The translations under genes were made by a program, and so were the position numbers. A model generated the notes under the pieces. The model did not search any database and was not told the DNA's origin. It saw only the letters and a list, made by a program, of their open reading frames with translations. This document shows, one piece after another, positions 1-11,220 of a stretch of DNA of 64,000 nucleotides. Origin of the DNA: Talinum fruticosum (Eukaryota > Streptophyta > Magnoliopsida > Caryophyllales > Talinaceae); NCBI GenBank assembly GCA_021018815.1, contig JAITYX010000054.1, forward strand, positions 930,001-994,000. Reading direction: 5' to 3'. Position 1 is the first letter of the stretch. Each line of letters begins with the position of its first letter.

Positions 1-1308
1 GGAAGACTAATCACACTATAGTTCTAAAAGATTTCAGTTGAAATAATGGTATGAGTAGAGCTGGCAAAATCCCTCCAACCCAGTTGTATGAGTTTAGTGA
101 CTCTTGGGAAAAAGGGAACTAGGTTAGGCTTTAAGTTTGAGAGTTAGGGTCCATGTCGGCAGTTTATGACCCAATTCAAATTGAGACAAATTTGGACAGG
201 TCTTGACATAGGGCAATCAAGTTTAGCATTTAGTTGTGATTTTTATCCAAATCCCCCACAATCGAGATCAAAACTTCACACAATCAGGTCAGGACATTTA
301 ACAGTTGGATTCAGGACAAGAAACATCATTTGGGACAAATGTCCACAAGTCCACATCACGATTCGGCATTTGAACGAGGTTCGGCTATTGAATATTCAGA
401 TTTAGGTTTGTTCTAGTCAAGTTGTCCAAATAAGAATCCGGAGAGGGCCTAGATATGAGGGCTCTTTCCAAACCCAAATATACGAGAACCTGAATTTTTT
501 CCGAAGCTATTTTTTGGAGTACTCAAAAGTTATATCAAAAAGAAACCAAGGGGATGTAACCCATATTTCGAAGCTAGTTATGGGCTTATATCACTTTCTT
601 ACACTATAGTTCTAAAAGACGCATGAAACCTAACACAATCATGTCTAAAGTTGAAATTGCTTAAATATGTAAGCAAGTCTATGCTACATAGCTAGTCCCT
701 TGGCAAATCAATTCATGTTTTAGGGACAGCATACTACAAACCAAAACGAAATCTAAACAAAACTTCATAACTCCAGCCATTTCAAGTTCCTCCCCACCTT
801 TTTCCACTTAGGACAACCTCAATAACTATCGTTACACTAGACTGTACTCTCATAACAATAGTACTTTACCTCCCCCCCAATTCCTCATACCCTCTTAGCT
901 AATAATTACATCTGCTAATAAGCAGACTTAAAATTCAAAAGATCACAATCATAAAACACTACCCTTTTTCCTATCCTAATATAACTACATATCAGTAATG
1001 CTATTTGTTTGCCTTTCCCAAACTTAACAACAATAGCATAGCTGTGATAAAATCACATAACAGTAGCAGCAGTGCAGAAATTCACACTGAGCATGATTAA
1101 CGGTTAAAGACTAAAAATTACCTCAGTTATAAATGAACAACAGAGAAAAGAAGAATGAGCAATTCTTAGCTTGAAAATGGCAAGAACGGCAATGAACAAA
1201 ATGTGCAAAAAAAAGGAGAAAAAGCAGAAATAAATCCTCTTACTCCTAGTCTACTTATGTTATTCCAGCGAATAATAGCACAGTTCAAATGCAACAACTG
1301 GTGAAGAA
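1..1308. other. Unassigned AT-rich DNA
   Basis: I see no recognisable coding sequence, terminal repeats or RNA gene here. A phrase of the type CACTATAGTTCTAAAAGA occurs near 14-31 and again near 603-620, so the first 620 bases may hold two arms of an old repeat. Short open frames (for example 166-405) have no family resemblance I can name. Confidence 0.4.
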
Positions 1309-2463
1309 ATGGGGGATGCAAGATGTAACCCAAATGACAGATCTGAAAATAAAAAACATGAAACAAGGGATTCATTGTTTGTTCAACAGAATGCTAAAAC
1401 AAATGCTGCTAATGAAAACTTGCAAAGGCAAGTTGCTCGTTGGATAGGTTCACTCCAAAATACAAGGAAACACAGTGGCAAGGCCCCTGTGGCAGGGGAA
1501 AATGTGGATTTGGAATGCGATGGAACAATAGAGTTCCCAAATTTGAGGATGAAATTATCATACATTGTAGTAGTCTCTCATAATGTGAATTAACCTAGTG
1601 TAGTGAGGAACATGAAATTGAACCTTAGATTGAATATTGAAAACCCTCAACAGTATGCTTTATCTTTGGAGGAAATCTACCTCTCCATGTTAAGGAGTTT
1701 ACAAAGAGAATCTAGAGAAACCATGGCTAGATATAGTAAAACAGAAGAGTAACGGAATTTATTCACTTATACTCCATATCATGCTGGGAAGGGATGCAAC
1801 TTCAGCAAAGGATGGTGCTGTTTTACCAGAAATCAATGGTGCTGAAACCTTAGATTGCAGAAAGCAAATTAATGAAGATGATATTGCAATTTTACCAGCT
1901 TTGGCTTATCTTCAAAATCAGTATTTCAGGTTTTGGGGAGCTATAGAACTTAGCAATTTTTTTAGTTTATTGGGCAATGGATTAGCAACAACAATGCTAC
2001 CAATCAGAAATCAAAACTGTGATATGCCAGAGTTTTCGAGAAAGGAACCTCAATAAAAAGTTCCTTGATTACATCACTCTTGTTCATGAGAAAGGTTGCA
2101 TAATTGAACAACCAGTGACGTCTGAATAGGAACTAACCAAGTGCATCACGTGCCGCATGTTTGGTCCTAAAACTCATGCAAGGAAATTTTGAAGTACTTA
2201 CTGGAGATAGAGTTAGGGATCCCCTAGAGACACTCAAGAAGAAGCAGCAACCACTAGAAAGAATGCTCCCACACAACCAAAAGGGTATCAGATTCTTGGG
2301 AAATAAACAACATGTGTTCACCCACTGCTGCTCTATTCCCCACCCTACAATTGCTAATATTCAAGCCATTGTTCTTTTTAGGCAGGCGATATGTAGCAAT
2401 ACAAGGTTGAGCTTCCAATGTCCTACAAAGATACTCTTAACATTTTCCTTTCCGTTTTCTTGA
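1309..2463 (+). pseudogene. Unrecognised degenerate coding stretch
   Basis: Three successive open segments on the plus strand (1309-1593, 1781-2056, 2161-2463) are longer and more protein-like in composition than their surroundings. They are separated by stops and frame changes. The first has a mixed charged segment rich in Asn, Arg and Gln; the second an Asp/Glu-rich helix-like segment followed by an aromatic stretch; the third is Lys/Gln rich. Translation beyond the stops also looks coding-like, for example an EEIYLSMLRSLQRES segment near 1670-1715. I do not recognise the family. The most economical reading is a decayed host-gene fragment or processed copy. It could equally be a non-LTR or DNA-transposon remnant. 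Confidence 0.3.
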
Positions 2464-3307
2464 TCAGTGCTTGAGGGAGAACACACACTGATCTCCAATT
2501 AATGTGATCAGTGATTATCCATCAAGATGGCATAGCGTTTTAAAGGAATCCCTGGTACTTCATGGGTATAAACCCTTCTCCAAGTCCACTTATCTCCAGA
2601 ATTTGTCTTAATTCTTGTTCAGAAGCCCCTGCTAAAAAGAATCTAGGAGTTCTCCAAGTCAGCTTCTACCCCGAGTAAAGTGAAAAACAGGTAAAAGCTT
2701 CCAGTAGGCAACACATGGATTCAATGACCCCATAACAAATAAAAACAAGTCATTTGCCAAAGATCAATAGTTTAACCATATATCTTCAGAGCCTGGATGG
2801 TTTTTGAAATTTGCATCTTCAACTGACCATTAGAGAGTTTCATTCCAAGAACAAACAGAGTTCAAAATTCAACCCCTCTATCAAAGACCTCTGCAGAAGC
2901 CTTGTAGGCTCCTTTTATGACTAAGGGAAAAAACTGGCTATAGATATACATAAAGTATTCCACTGGCACCTTCATGAACTTCAAATGTACGATACCCTTC
3001 ATAATCTCCATTATAGGCTTTCCGGATGTCAATTTTAATAATACATCTTGGGAAAATCTTTTTCCTGTCATAATGCCTGATTATGTCCATCCCAATCATA
3101 ATATAGTATTGAATGAGTGTGTTTCAAATTAAAGCCGCAAGATTTTCCATAATTATGCTAAGTAACTCATCTTTCAATCTCACAAAAAAGATTTTGGATA
3201 TGCATTCATAAAATGTAACAACATGTAACTGATTGGGACTTAAAGGGAAATCTGGGACATTCATCTGTGGGAACAAAAGAAATTGCAGCTGTACCTCACA
3301 TTCCTCA
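2464..3307. other. Unassigned spacer
   Basis: No supported gene. The stretch is the left flank of the hAT-like element and gives its left target-site duplication at 3308-3315. Short open frames on the minus strand (2862-3071 and 3124-3381) have no recognisable domain. Confidence 0.4.
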
Positions 3308-3315
3308 TCCCCAAA

Positions 3316-4331
3316 TAGGGATGGGCATGGGGCAGGTACGGGGTGGGTAGAGCTAATACCCGCACGCATAACCATTTTCAAAAATCATCCTCTATACCTA
3401 TACCCATACCCATCGCGTACTTTGGGTACATAGGATATTATTCGCATATATATTAATTTTAAAAAATAATACCCATCAATATATATAGATTTTAAAAAGA
3501 ACAAATGAAAATAAAATTATGAAAATTTTCTAGTGGAAAACGCTGTAGAAAATTAAAAAATACATCCAACATAAAATTAGCACAAGTGATTCAAAATAGC
3601 AAGATAAACAAAACATCTAGTAAACCTTCGAAAAAACAACAAAAATAATAGAAAATAAAAATAGCTTTTGACTGCACAAGCAAGTAAATTTTTAAGCACC
3701 CACTTAATTATTAAAATTAACTTAAAAATAACAATAAAAAAACCCCACTTCTACCATTCCATCCCTTGAACCTCCATTTTACCCACTGTAGCTTCACAAC
3801 CACCGGAGAGGTGTGAAGTTGGCCCTCCCAATGGGAGGAGGAGAGTGGAGAGAGGGAGAGAGAGAGATGGATAAGTAGATAGAGACTAGAGAGTGAGAGT
3901 ATAAGAGAGGTGAATGGGTGAGAGTCTGAGATGAGATAAGACTAGAGAGAGACTGAACGGGAAAGAGAATGAGAGATAGAGAGAGCGTCAGGCAAGGTGA
4001 GTGGGGAATAGTGAGGTTTAGGCAGTAAGTCTTAGCAAAATTGGGGTTGAGTTTTGGGCCCTTTTCCCCCAAAAATCCAACGCCTATGGCCCATTACCCG
4101 ACGAAATTTTTCATTTAAAAAAATCATAAGCGGGTGTGGGTGTGGGTGTGGGTGTGGGTGTGGGTATGGGTATGGGTATGGGTATGGTGAACCCTATACC
4201 CATAACAACCCCGTACCCGAACCCGATGTACCCATCCCATACCTGAATCTTTTCAAATTTTTGGTACTCATACCCGATAAAATCAGGGCGGATTCAGGTA
4301 TTTTTGGGTCCGATTTATACTCCCATCCTTA
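3316..4331. mobile_element. Non-autonomous hAT-like DNA transposon (1,016 bp)
   Basis: The left end reads TAGGGATGGGCA. The right end, read inward on the minus strand, is TAAGGATGGGAG, so the terminal inverted repeats match at most positions and have the TAGGG(A/G)TGG type seen in plant hAT elements. The flanks are TCCCCAAA (3308-3315) and TCCCCTAA (4332-4339), an 8-bp target duplication with one difference, as expected for hAT. Subterminal regions are packed with ACCCATACCC / GGGTATGGG motifs: scattered copies at 3390-3430 and a run at 4133-4190. Such repeated motifs resemble the subterminal transposase-binding sites known in hAT elements. The inside is GA-rich and AT-rich with no transposase, so movement would need an enzyme from elsewhere. 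Confidence 0.75.
4132..4190 (+). repeat. GGGTGT/GGGTAT hexamer array
   Basis: About nine tandem GGGTGT or GGGTAT hexamers lie about 140 bp inside the right end of the hAT-like element. The same hexamer appears in inverted orientation (ACCCAT) near the left end and again between 4190 and 4320. The arrangement suggests amplified subterminal motifs rather than a chance microsatellite. Confidence 0.7.
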
Positions 4332-4339
4332 TCCCCTAA

Positions 4340-5679
4340 GATACCTAAATGCTTTAGTAAAATACACTCCCAAATCCAAACAAAGGGCAGTTGAAACCAC
4401 CTAGTAACCACATTGACTCCTGAACATGGATTTCATCAAAATATCCACTAAAGCCAACTTGTTGATGTTCATTTCAAGCTCTACCTAACTGATGGATATT
4501 CCATTTTCCCTTTATGGCTACTGGCTAGCTAAAAGATTTCAAAAAACCTAATAAATATGCCTTCAACTTGCACCACCAGAAATAGATGTATCTATTTTGG
4601 ATGCAGAAAAAACTGAAAGTTGTACCTTTTATGCTTCAAAAGTCAAGTAGAAAAACTAAGAATTCCAACCTCCTCCTACAACCACCTAGTTTTCCTTTAT
4701 TTGCAGACTCGGTAACAGCATTGCTATAGTGAATCATACTCCCAGTAGCCTCATGTAGGCTTGATGAACCTAGTTTTTGGAGCAAGACGCACTTTTTACA
4801 TAAAAATGCTAGAAATTCATTCCCAACCCATATTTTTTGATAAATAAATAAAATAACACATCAAAAAGTGCTTAGACATCATTTTAACCACTAAAAGCAC
4901 TATATATAGTCTTAAGAACCGGAATTTAACATTAAAATATCTCAAAACACACACTTACGAATCTAAAACAAAACAAACAAGCATAGTCATAGAAAGTAAC
5001 ACATAAAGCAAAGTACTTTGTAGGCCCCCTCGCCCAAAGGTCATCTAAGCATCACCATTATCATCACCTAACACCACATGCTCCGCCTCCACATCATCAT
5101 CATCATCCAACTCCAAATCCAAATCCAACTCCTATTCATCTTCATCCTCTTCCTCTTCTTCTTGAAAGTCCGCTTCCTCGTCTTCATCAATCAATTCAAT
5201 CACATTCAAACAACAATAATCAACTAAATTCGCTACAATTATCACAATAAAAACAATTAAAATATAATCAACTTTATATTATCTACTCATGGCTTGAGTG
5301 AGTGACTGACATGGAGACAAAACAAAAACAGAGAGAAAAAAAAAGGAGAAAGTTGAGTAACTTAACACCAACCAAAATGATAACACGAAAAAAAAGGACA
5401 AAACGAAGCAAAAGAAGAAGCCACAAACCAGAGGAGGAAGAAAGAAGACAAAGAAAAGAAGAGCTCGAACCCAGAGGAGGAAGAAAGAAGAAAAGGAAAA
5501 AGAAGAGCCCGAGACTAGAGGAGGAAGAAAGAAGAAAGAAACCTGAGCAGAAGAAGGAAAAGGAAAAAGGAAAAAGGAAAAAGAAGAAGAAGAAACGAGG
5601 GCATACCTCGGACTCGCCAGGCAGGTCGGCGCCGGAAAACACGAAGAGAGTCACCGAAGGATGAGCCGAGGACGACGAT
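4340..5679. other. Spacer with a purine-rich, Lys/Arg-Glu coding-like tract
   Basis: 4340-5280 shows nothing recognisable beyond CATCATCATC and TCTTCTTC runs (5095-5170). The segment 5302-5664 is open on both strands because it is almost pure purine. On the plus strand it would encode a Lys/Glu/Arg-rich, low-complexity peptide. I do not call it a gene: the open frame can be explained by composition alone. It lies directly beside the CACTA-like element that starts at 5680. Confidence 0.4.
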
Positions 5680-7825
5680 CACTCCATGGAAACGAGTTAT
5701 TTAGAAACGAAAAATAATTCGTTTCTAAATTCGACTTTTGTCGCTAACTGCCTTTAGCGACGAAATAGAAACGAAAAAATTCGTTTCTAAACACTTCGCC
5801 GCAGTATTTCCCAGCTACAAAACTTAATTTTTGTTTCAGATAGAAACGAAATTTAGCTACCAAAAGCTTTGAAAGGGAACAAAGCTGGGCAGTGGAATTT
5901 GTCATCGCGGCACTAGCAGTGCCGCTATATGAAAGAATAACAGAATCATTTTCAAAACAAACCAATCAAAAATACATAATTTACTTTTTGGTCATTTCCT
6001 AAACCACCTATACTTCCAGAATTTCACCATGGCTACAGCTCTAGCCACCACCTTACTGTTTCTAGCATTCATCTTAACGTGACAAGAATGTCCTTAGAGA
6101 GGACTACTACATATCCAAACTCCAAACTATTATGCTGCTTCAAGTTTGAACACAGAGGGGTAAATGGATATATCTGTTTCGTACAACTTTGCTTTGCTCA
6201 TATGTCTGTATAAAACTTCAAGTTGTCTCTGCCCCACTAAGATAAATAAACATAAACGAAAAGAATAAAAAAGGAGGAGGAGACAAAGGAGGGGATAATT
6301 GAGCTACCTAATATTTTCCTTGCCAAACACAAGTGGACATAACATGACTCACACAAGTGGATCTCAATTTTACCATCAGAAACAAAGAGCTTTGAAATCA
6401 CAAGTATAATAGGAGATACACAAAGAGTTTTGTATACATAAAAACCATATAAGCTAAGCCCCTGTGTTAAATACAGTATACATAGACGAATTTGAAGGGT
6501 AAACAAGCTGATGAAGAATCTAGCTAGCTTTAATTTGATTGATGATGTCCCAATGAATGATTGCCAATCACCTACAGTTTATCTGATATTGATTGATGTC
6601 CTGTACAAATTAAAAGTTGCAAGCCATGCATTTGCTATCAGTTTGTTGGCTTTGAATAATTTGGCTGCCTTTAATTGAAGAGCTTCACCTTTTATTTGCA
6701 TTTGCTTCCCTTTCTGGTAATATACCACAACATTAGCTAGCTTTAATTTGATCAATGATGTCCCAGTGAATGATTGCCAACCACCTACAGTTTATTTGAT
6801 ATTGATTAATGTACTGTACAAATTAAAAGTTGCAAGCCAGGCATTTGCTATTAGTTTGTTGGCTTTGAATAATTTGGCTGCTTTTAATTGAAGAGCTTCA
6901 CCTTTTATTTGCTTTTGCTTCCCTTTCTGGTAATATACCACAACATTAGATATGTTTCTCGTAGCAGCGAGCAATTCTTCTTTGATTGCTGTTATACCAC
7001 CTAAATTAGAGACAATAATGTTTGGAAGGTAAGATGGTTCCTATTAGTTTCGTGCAATGGCACAGAGGGCTGTTAATAAGGAAGATAAGTTTGGCCAAAC
7101 ATTGTTCTTGACATGTCTGACCATAGCAGTTCACTGTCAAATTTAGTATATCAGATTTGATACTCACGAGTTTTGGCATCTAGGTTACGACTTGAGGCAC
7201 TTCATTGACTTCCAAAAATTCCGAACGAAACCAGAACGTGATTTCAGCGAAATTAAAACAAATCGAAACCCTAGGTTGGATGAAAAAGAAATTCCGAACG
7301 AAATTTAGAATCATACTCACCGGATTCACCAGCTGGGCTCGCTTCAAACCTTGCAATTTCAGAAATTGCACAGAAATTGCACAAATCTCGCAATTTCGGG
7401 GAGAAATTCCTGAAATTGAGAGAGGAACAAAGACCATTAGAGAAGGAGAGAGGGATGGAGCTGAGAGAGGGATGGAGAGAGATAGGAACCAACGTTTGCT
7501 CGCCGGAGAACGATGGTTTCGCGGGGAAGAGCAGATGACTCCCAGGGAAGTCGCGGGGAGGGAGGGGTTTTTAACTGTTAATTAGCTACGACATAGTATA
7601 GAGGAACAAAGTTTCCTCTCTATTTGCAACGAACGCTAACAATATTCAAACGAAAATTAGCTATTCATCTCTAGTGGAAACGAAAAACAAATTTTGTTTT
7701 CTAAATTTTGTTGCAATCAGCCACGAAAATAATTCGTTTTAATATTTTGTTATAAACGGTTATTTAGCAACGAAATTTGCTTTTCATTTTTAAATTTCAT
7801 AATTATTTCAACGCTTTTTGTGGTG
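5680..7825 (-). mobile_element. Probable CACTA-like element (2,146 bp)
   Basis: The left end begins CACTCCATGG and the right end, read on the minus strand, begins CACCACAAAAAGCG, close to the CACTACAAAAA terminus common in plant CACTA elements. Both ends are flanked by GAT (5677-5679 and 7826-7828), the 3-bp duplication CACTA elements make. Subterminal regions (5690-5870 and 7570-7800) carry repeated and inverted AGAAACGAA / TTCGTTTCTAA and TTAGCGACGAAA motifs. Between them lie a tandem 213-bp duplication and, at 7180-7560, a GC-richer block that on the minus strand looks like a plant 5' leader and first exon. No transposase core was seen. The termini are diverged, so a different transposon class remains possible. 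Confidence 0.5.
6521..6946 (-). repeat. 213-bp tandem duplication
   Basis: Two adjacent copies (6521-6733 and 6734-6946) start with TAGCTAGCTTTAATTTGAT and match almost throughout. The period of 213 is a multiple of three. The minus-strand frame at 6792-6974, rich in Lys, Gln and Leu, runs through most of one copy and ends in a stop; the other copy is a similar frame with extra changes. This may be an exon-like duplication inside the CACTA-like element. Confidence 0.7.
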
Positions 7826-7828
7826 GAT

Positions 7829-8347
7829 GAATGAAGAACGAAACTCTCTCGTGCGAAAGGTAGGGCTTATGTCTTGCTCAACTCACAACATGGTGTCGGG
7901 GTCACCATCAAATTAATAGGTAAGTATTACCTTTTCTTTTTAATCAAACGGTACTTTAGGTACCCACAAAGCTCAAGCCTTAGTGTCACGGAACACTCTA
8001 AAACAAAGCTGCAATTATTTAGAATTTTCTTCGTTGTTTGACAAGTCTGCACCAAATTCCACATTATTCTATATTTCTATAACATTTTAAATATTTTTAT
8101 AAAGAATTTTAAAGGATAAAGTTAGACTGTAGGATAAAATCAATTTTCAAGGTCCATTAAGGAGGTGGGAGCCTATATAAACCCCCAAACTATCTTATGA
8201 AAACCGAACCAACGGGTTAAACCGATCGGACCGGAACTCGGTTAACCTAACACACGGTTAAATACGAAGCTTGTTTGAGTCTTCGAACCGGAGAGACCCG
8301 GCCAAACCCCGTTGACCCGAGCAAATTGGTCGACTCGGAGGATCAAC
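7829..8347. other. Spacer left of the deleted copia element
   Basis: No gene seen. 8195-8260 contains several short CCGGTT/AACCGG-type inverted words. The GATCC at 8348-8352 is the left target-site copy of the next element. Confidence 0.4.
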
Positions 8348-8352
8348 GATCC

Positions 8353-8911
8353 TGTTGGGATTATGGAGTCTAATGGATGTTTTAGGCTCGGGAAATCGCG
8401 TTACGGGGCAAGAAACGGCGAACACGGGCAAGAGGCATCGAACACGGATCGTGTCGGACGAAGAAGGTGCAGCCGGCCATGACCAGCACCGGACACGAGC
8501 TAGGCTGTGTCCGGGGACATGGCCCGTGCCAGCAGCACGGGCAGCCCGTGCTATTGGGCACGGTCCGTGCCGCGTGTGTGGCCTTTGGGCCGCACGGATG
8601 GAAGCGTTTTCGTCCATTTTCTTTGTGTTAATGAGTGTTAATGCTCGGTTTATGTCTTGTAAATGTAGTTTGACCGACTATGGCTATATAATTAGAGCTA
8701 TCCTCCATTGTTGTATACAAGTGAGTAGTGTATTGCAAAGTGAAGCAAGTGAGTGCTTAAGGGAAAATCTTTGTAAATTACTCAAATTCTAGTGCATTAG
8801 TTTCGTGGTTTTTCTCGGGTTTGGGTTTTCCACGTTAAAATCTTGCGTCTCAAATCTTCTTTTATTTTCTTTTGTCCTAAGTCTCATTGTTGTGAACCCC
8901 GATTCCTAACA
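8353..8911 (+). repeat. 5' LTR, deleted copia element
   Basis: Starts TGTTGGGATTATGG and ends GATTCCTAACA, 559 bp. It contains a GC-rich block at 8480-8590 with alternating GGCCCGTGCC / GGCACGG words able to fold back on each other. The 3' LTR is about 41 bp shorter, and the missing sequence lies in this block. Confidence 0.9.
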
Positions 8912-8914
8912 AGC

Positions 8915-8925
8915 TGGTATCGAGC
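8915..8925 (+). promoter_or_regulatory. Primer binding site (initiator tRNA-Met type)
   Basis: TGGTATCGAGC lies three bases after the 5' LTR and differs from the standard copia TGGTATCAGAGC by one missing base. It fixes the element's orientation as plus. Confidence 0.85.
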
Positions 8926-8950
8926 ATAGGTTAGATTGAGAGTTCACAAA

Positions 8951-9967
8951 ATGGAGAGCGGTAAAGTAAAGATTGAGAGGTTCAATAGAAAGGATTTTGC
9001 ATTCGGAAAATGCAAGTGGAAGACTTGTTGTACCGTAAGGAGTTGCATCAACCCCTCTCGAGAGTGAAGCCCGCGGACATGGCGAGAAAATGATTGGAAG
9101 TTGCTTGATCGACAAGCGCTTGGGACGATTAGATTGACGTTATCACGAAATGTGGCTTTCAATGTGATGGAACAAAAGACGACAAAAGGGTTGTTGGAGA
9201 CGTTGTCCAATCTCTATGAGAAACCCTCGGCGGTAAATAAGGTATATCTCATGCGTCGATTATTTGATTTAAAAATGGGTATTAGCAATAGTGTAGCGGA
9301 TCATATTAATGAGTTTAATATGATCATCTCTAATTTTCCTTCGGTGAGTATAAACTTTGATGATGAAATTAAGGCCTTAATCTTGTTGTCTTCGTTACCC
9401 GAGTCATGGGATACCATAGTGTCTACAGTTAGTAGTGCTAGGGGTTCAAATGCATTAAAGTTTGATGAGGTTCGGGATGTGATCTTGAGCGAAAGCATTC
9501 GCAAGGGAGATACTCTAGAGTCATCGGAGAATGCATTGCATGTAAGGGGTAGAGAGAAACAAGGGAAAAATGGCCAGGGAAAATCCAAAGCAAGGGGACG
9601 AGTCCCAAAACCCGGGGAGGTTGTGTGTTGGGGCTGTGGGGATAAGGGACATTTTAAGAAAAATTGTCCTAAAAAGTTTAATGATCGGAGTTTGTTAAAT
9701 TCCATGGAAGATGCAGGTGATGCACTTATGGTTAGTGCGGAAAGTCCTATTGAGTCTTTGGTGGTTGATTCCGGGCATCATTTCATTCCAGTGTCTAGGA
9801 GAAGCTTGTTTCACAATTTTGTTGCGAGAAAACTTGGGAATGTTTTTGTAGCAAATGGGAAGAGCTTGGACATTCTAGGCAAGGGAGATGTGAGGATCAA
9901 AACCTCAAGTGGGGGTTTTGGACATTGCAAGGTGTTAGGTATATTCCGGGATTGGCAAAGAACTTGA
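8951..9967 (+). pseudogene. gag: Copia gag-protease, frameshifted
   Basis: Gag begins at the ATG at 8951 (MESGKVKIERFN-type start) but shifts frame twice before 9101. From there 288 residues are open. The UBN2-type gag domain covers roughly residues 20-150, including a HINEFN segment and a LSSLPESWD motif. A CCHC zinc knuckle, CWGCGDKGHFKKNC, occupies residues 176-189. The aspartic protease start VVDSGHHF follows near residue 222; the usual copia motif is DSGA, so the fourth position is changed. The frame is lost near 9920, and the pre-integrase segment continues in the next frame. Gag would coat the RNA and the protease would process the polyprotein. As it stands the gene cannot make a full product. 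Confidence 0.85.
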
Positions 9968-10107
9968 TCTCGGTAAGTCAATTGGATGAGTTGGGATACC
10001 TAAAGAAGTTTGGCAATGGTGGCTGGAAAATTGTTAAGGGGGCAATGGTTGTAGCTAAGGGTATAAAATCGGCTCTTTATACTATACCAGGGATGGTAGT
10101 GACTTAG
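9925..10107 (+). pseudogene. Copia gag-pre-integrase remnant
   Basis: The motif VRYIPGLAKNLISVSQL is diagnostic of the segment between protease and integrase in copia polyproteins. It is in a different frame from the upstream gag, showing a frameshift near 9920. A stop closes it at 10107. The next frame (10110-10301) has no recognisable integrase residues, so the internal deletion starts about here. Confidence 0.85.
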
Positions 10108-10590
10108 CTTTGGATGCCGGGGTTAACAATTCTAGTGGGAGTCTTAGGGATGAAGAACTTGGTGTGGATTTTGTTGTAGTGGGAGTTGATGAGGATGACA
10201 GGGTGTTTGTTGTGTCTACAAACGGGGTCATCAGGTGCTCCACAAGGAAATTTGCAAGAATCGGGATAATGAAGAACGTGGCATTGTCTCATCGAAGGTA
10301 AAGCCCGGAGGTACAAATTATGTCTTCATTATGTTTTATTGACTAACGTCGGTGAGCCAGTTGTGCATGGTGAAAGTGTGCAAGATGAAGATCGATTCGA
10401 GTGAGAGTTCACGTCGGGTGATGAAAATGGGCTTAAAGGCTTAGATAGCGTAAATCCGGTGAAGGAGCTAATCCAAGGTAAAGGTACCAAAACATTGAGG
10501 AGGTTCAAGGCCTTGATGGGTCTCTCATGTTGAAGGGGCAGTGGTTTCGTTGGTTAGATGGATGCAATAAAGAAGGTGAGTCATTAGTCT

Positions 10591-10603
10591 CCAAGTGGGA
10601 GAT
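10591..10603 (+). promoter_or_regulatory. Polypurine tract
   Basis: CCAAGTGGGAGAT immediately precedes the 3' LTR. This is the usual plus-strand priming sequence in this branch of plant copia elements. Confidence 0.85.
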
Positions 10604-11121
10604 TGTTGGGATTATGGAGTCTAATTGATGTTTTAGGCTCGGGAAATCGCGTTACGGGGCAAGAAACGGCGAACATGGGCAAGAGGCATCGAACACGGAT
10701 CGTGTCGGACGAAAAAGGTGCAGCCGGCCATGACCAAGACTCGGACACGGCCCATGCCAGCAGCATGGGCAGCCCGTGCCGGTGTGTGGCCTTCGGGCTG
10801 CACGAATGGAAGCGTTTTCGTCCGGTTTTCTTTATGTTAATGCGTGTTAATGCTCGGCTTATGGCTTGTAAATATAGTTTGACTGACTATGGCTATATAA
10901 TTAAAGCTATCCTCCATTGTTATATACAAATGAGTAGTGTATTGCAAAGTGAAGCAAGTGAGTGCTTGAGGGAAAATCTTTGTAAATTACTCAAATTCTA
11001 GTGCATCGATTTCGTGGTTTTTCCCGGGTTTGGGTTTTTCCACTTTAAAATCTTGTGTCTCAAATCTTCTTTTATTTTCTTTTGTCCTAATTCTCGTTGT
11101 TGTGAACCCCGATTCCTAACC
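10604..11121 (+). repeat. 3' LTR, deleted copia element
   Basis: TGTTGGGATTATGG to CCTAACC, 518 bp, closely matching the 5' LTR except for the shorter GC-rich block and scattered substitutions. It is followed directly by the GATCC duplication. Confidence 0.9.
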
Positions 11122-11126
11122 GATCC

Positions 11127-11188
11127 AACCGAGATTTCCGCCATTAACGTGTATACTCAATTGCTAAGAATAATTGTAGTGTGTGTTT

Positions 11189-11220
<32 letters not shown>

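Larger units (their letters stand above)
8353..11121 (+). mobile_element. Internally deleted Ty1/copia retrotransposon (2,769 bp)
   Basis: Two direct LTRs bound a 1.7-kb interior, and GATCC flanks both sides (8348-8352 and 11122-11126). An initiator-Met primer site follows the 5' LTR and a polypurine tract, AAGTGGGAGAT, precedes the 3' LTR. The interior holds gag, a zinc knuckle, the start of protease and the gag-pre-integrase segment. Integrase core, reverse transcriptase and RNase H are absent: after about 10110 the sequence runs straight to the polypurine tract. It is a deletion derivative that would need enzymes from a related element. The last base of the 3' LTR is C where the 5' LTR has A. 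Confidence 0.9.

Noticed and set aside
4574..4600. CACCACCAGAAATAG as an alternative left end for the 5680-7825 element
   Set aside because: No subterminal repeats follow it and its flank does not match the GAT after 7825.
5283..5664. Overlapping long open frames on both strands in a purine-rich tract
   Set aside because: Open frames arise because the strand is nearly all A and G, which excludes stops; both predicted peptides are low complexity and no motif is visible.
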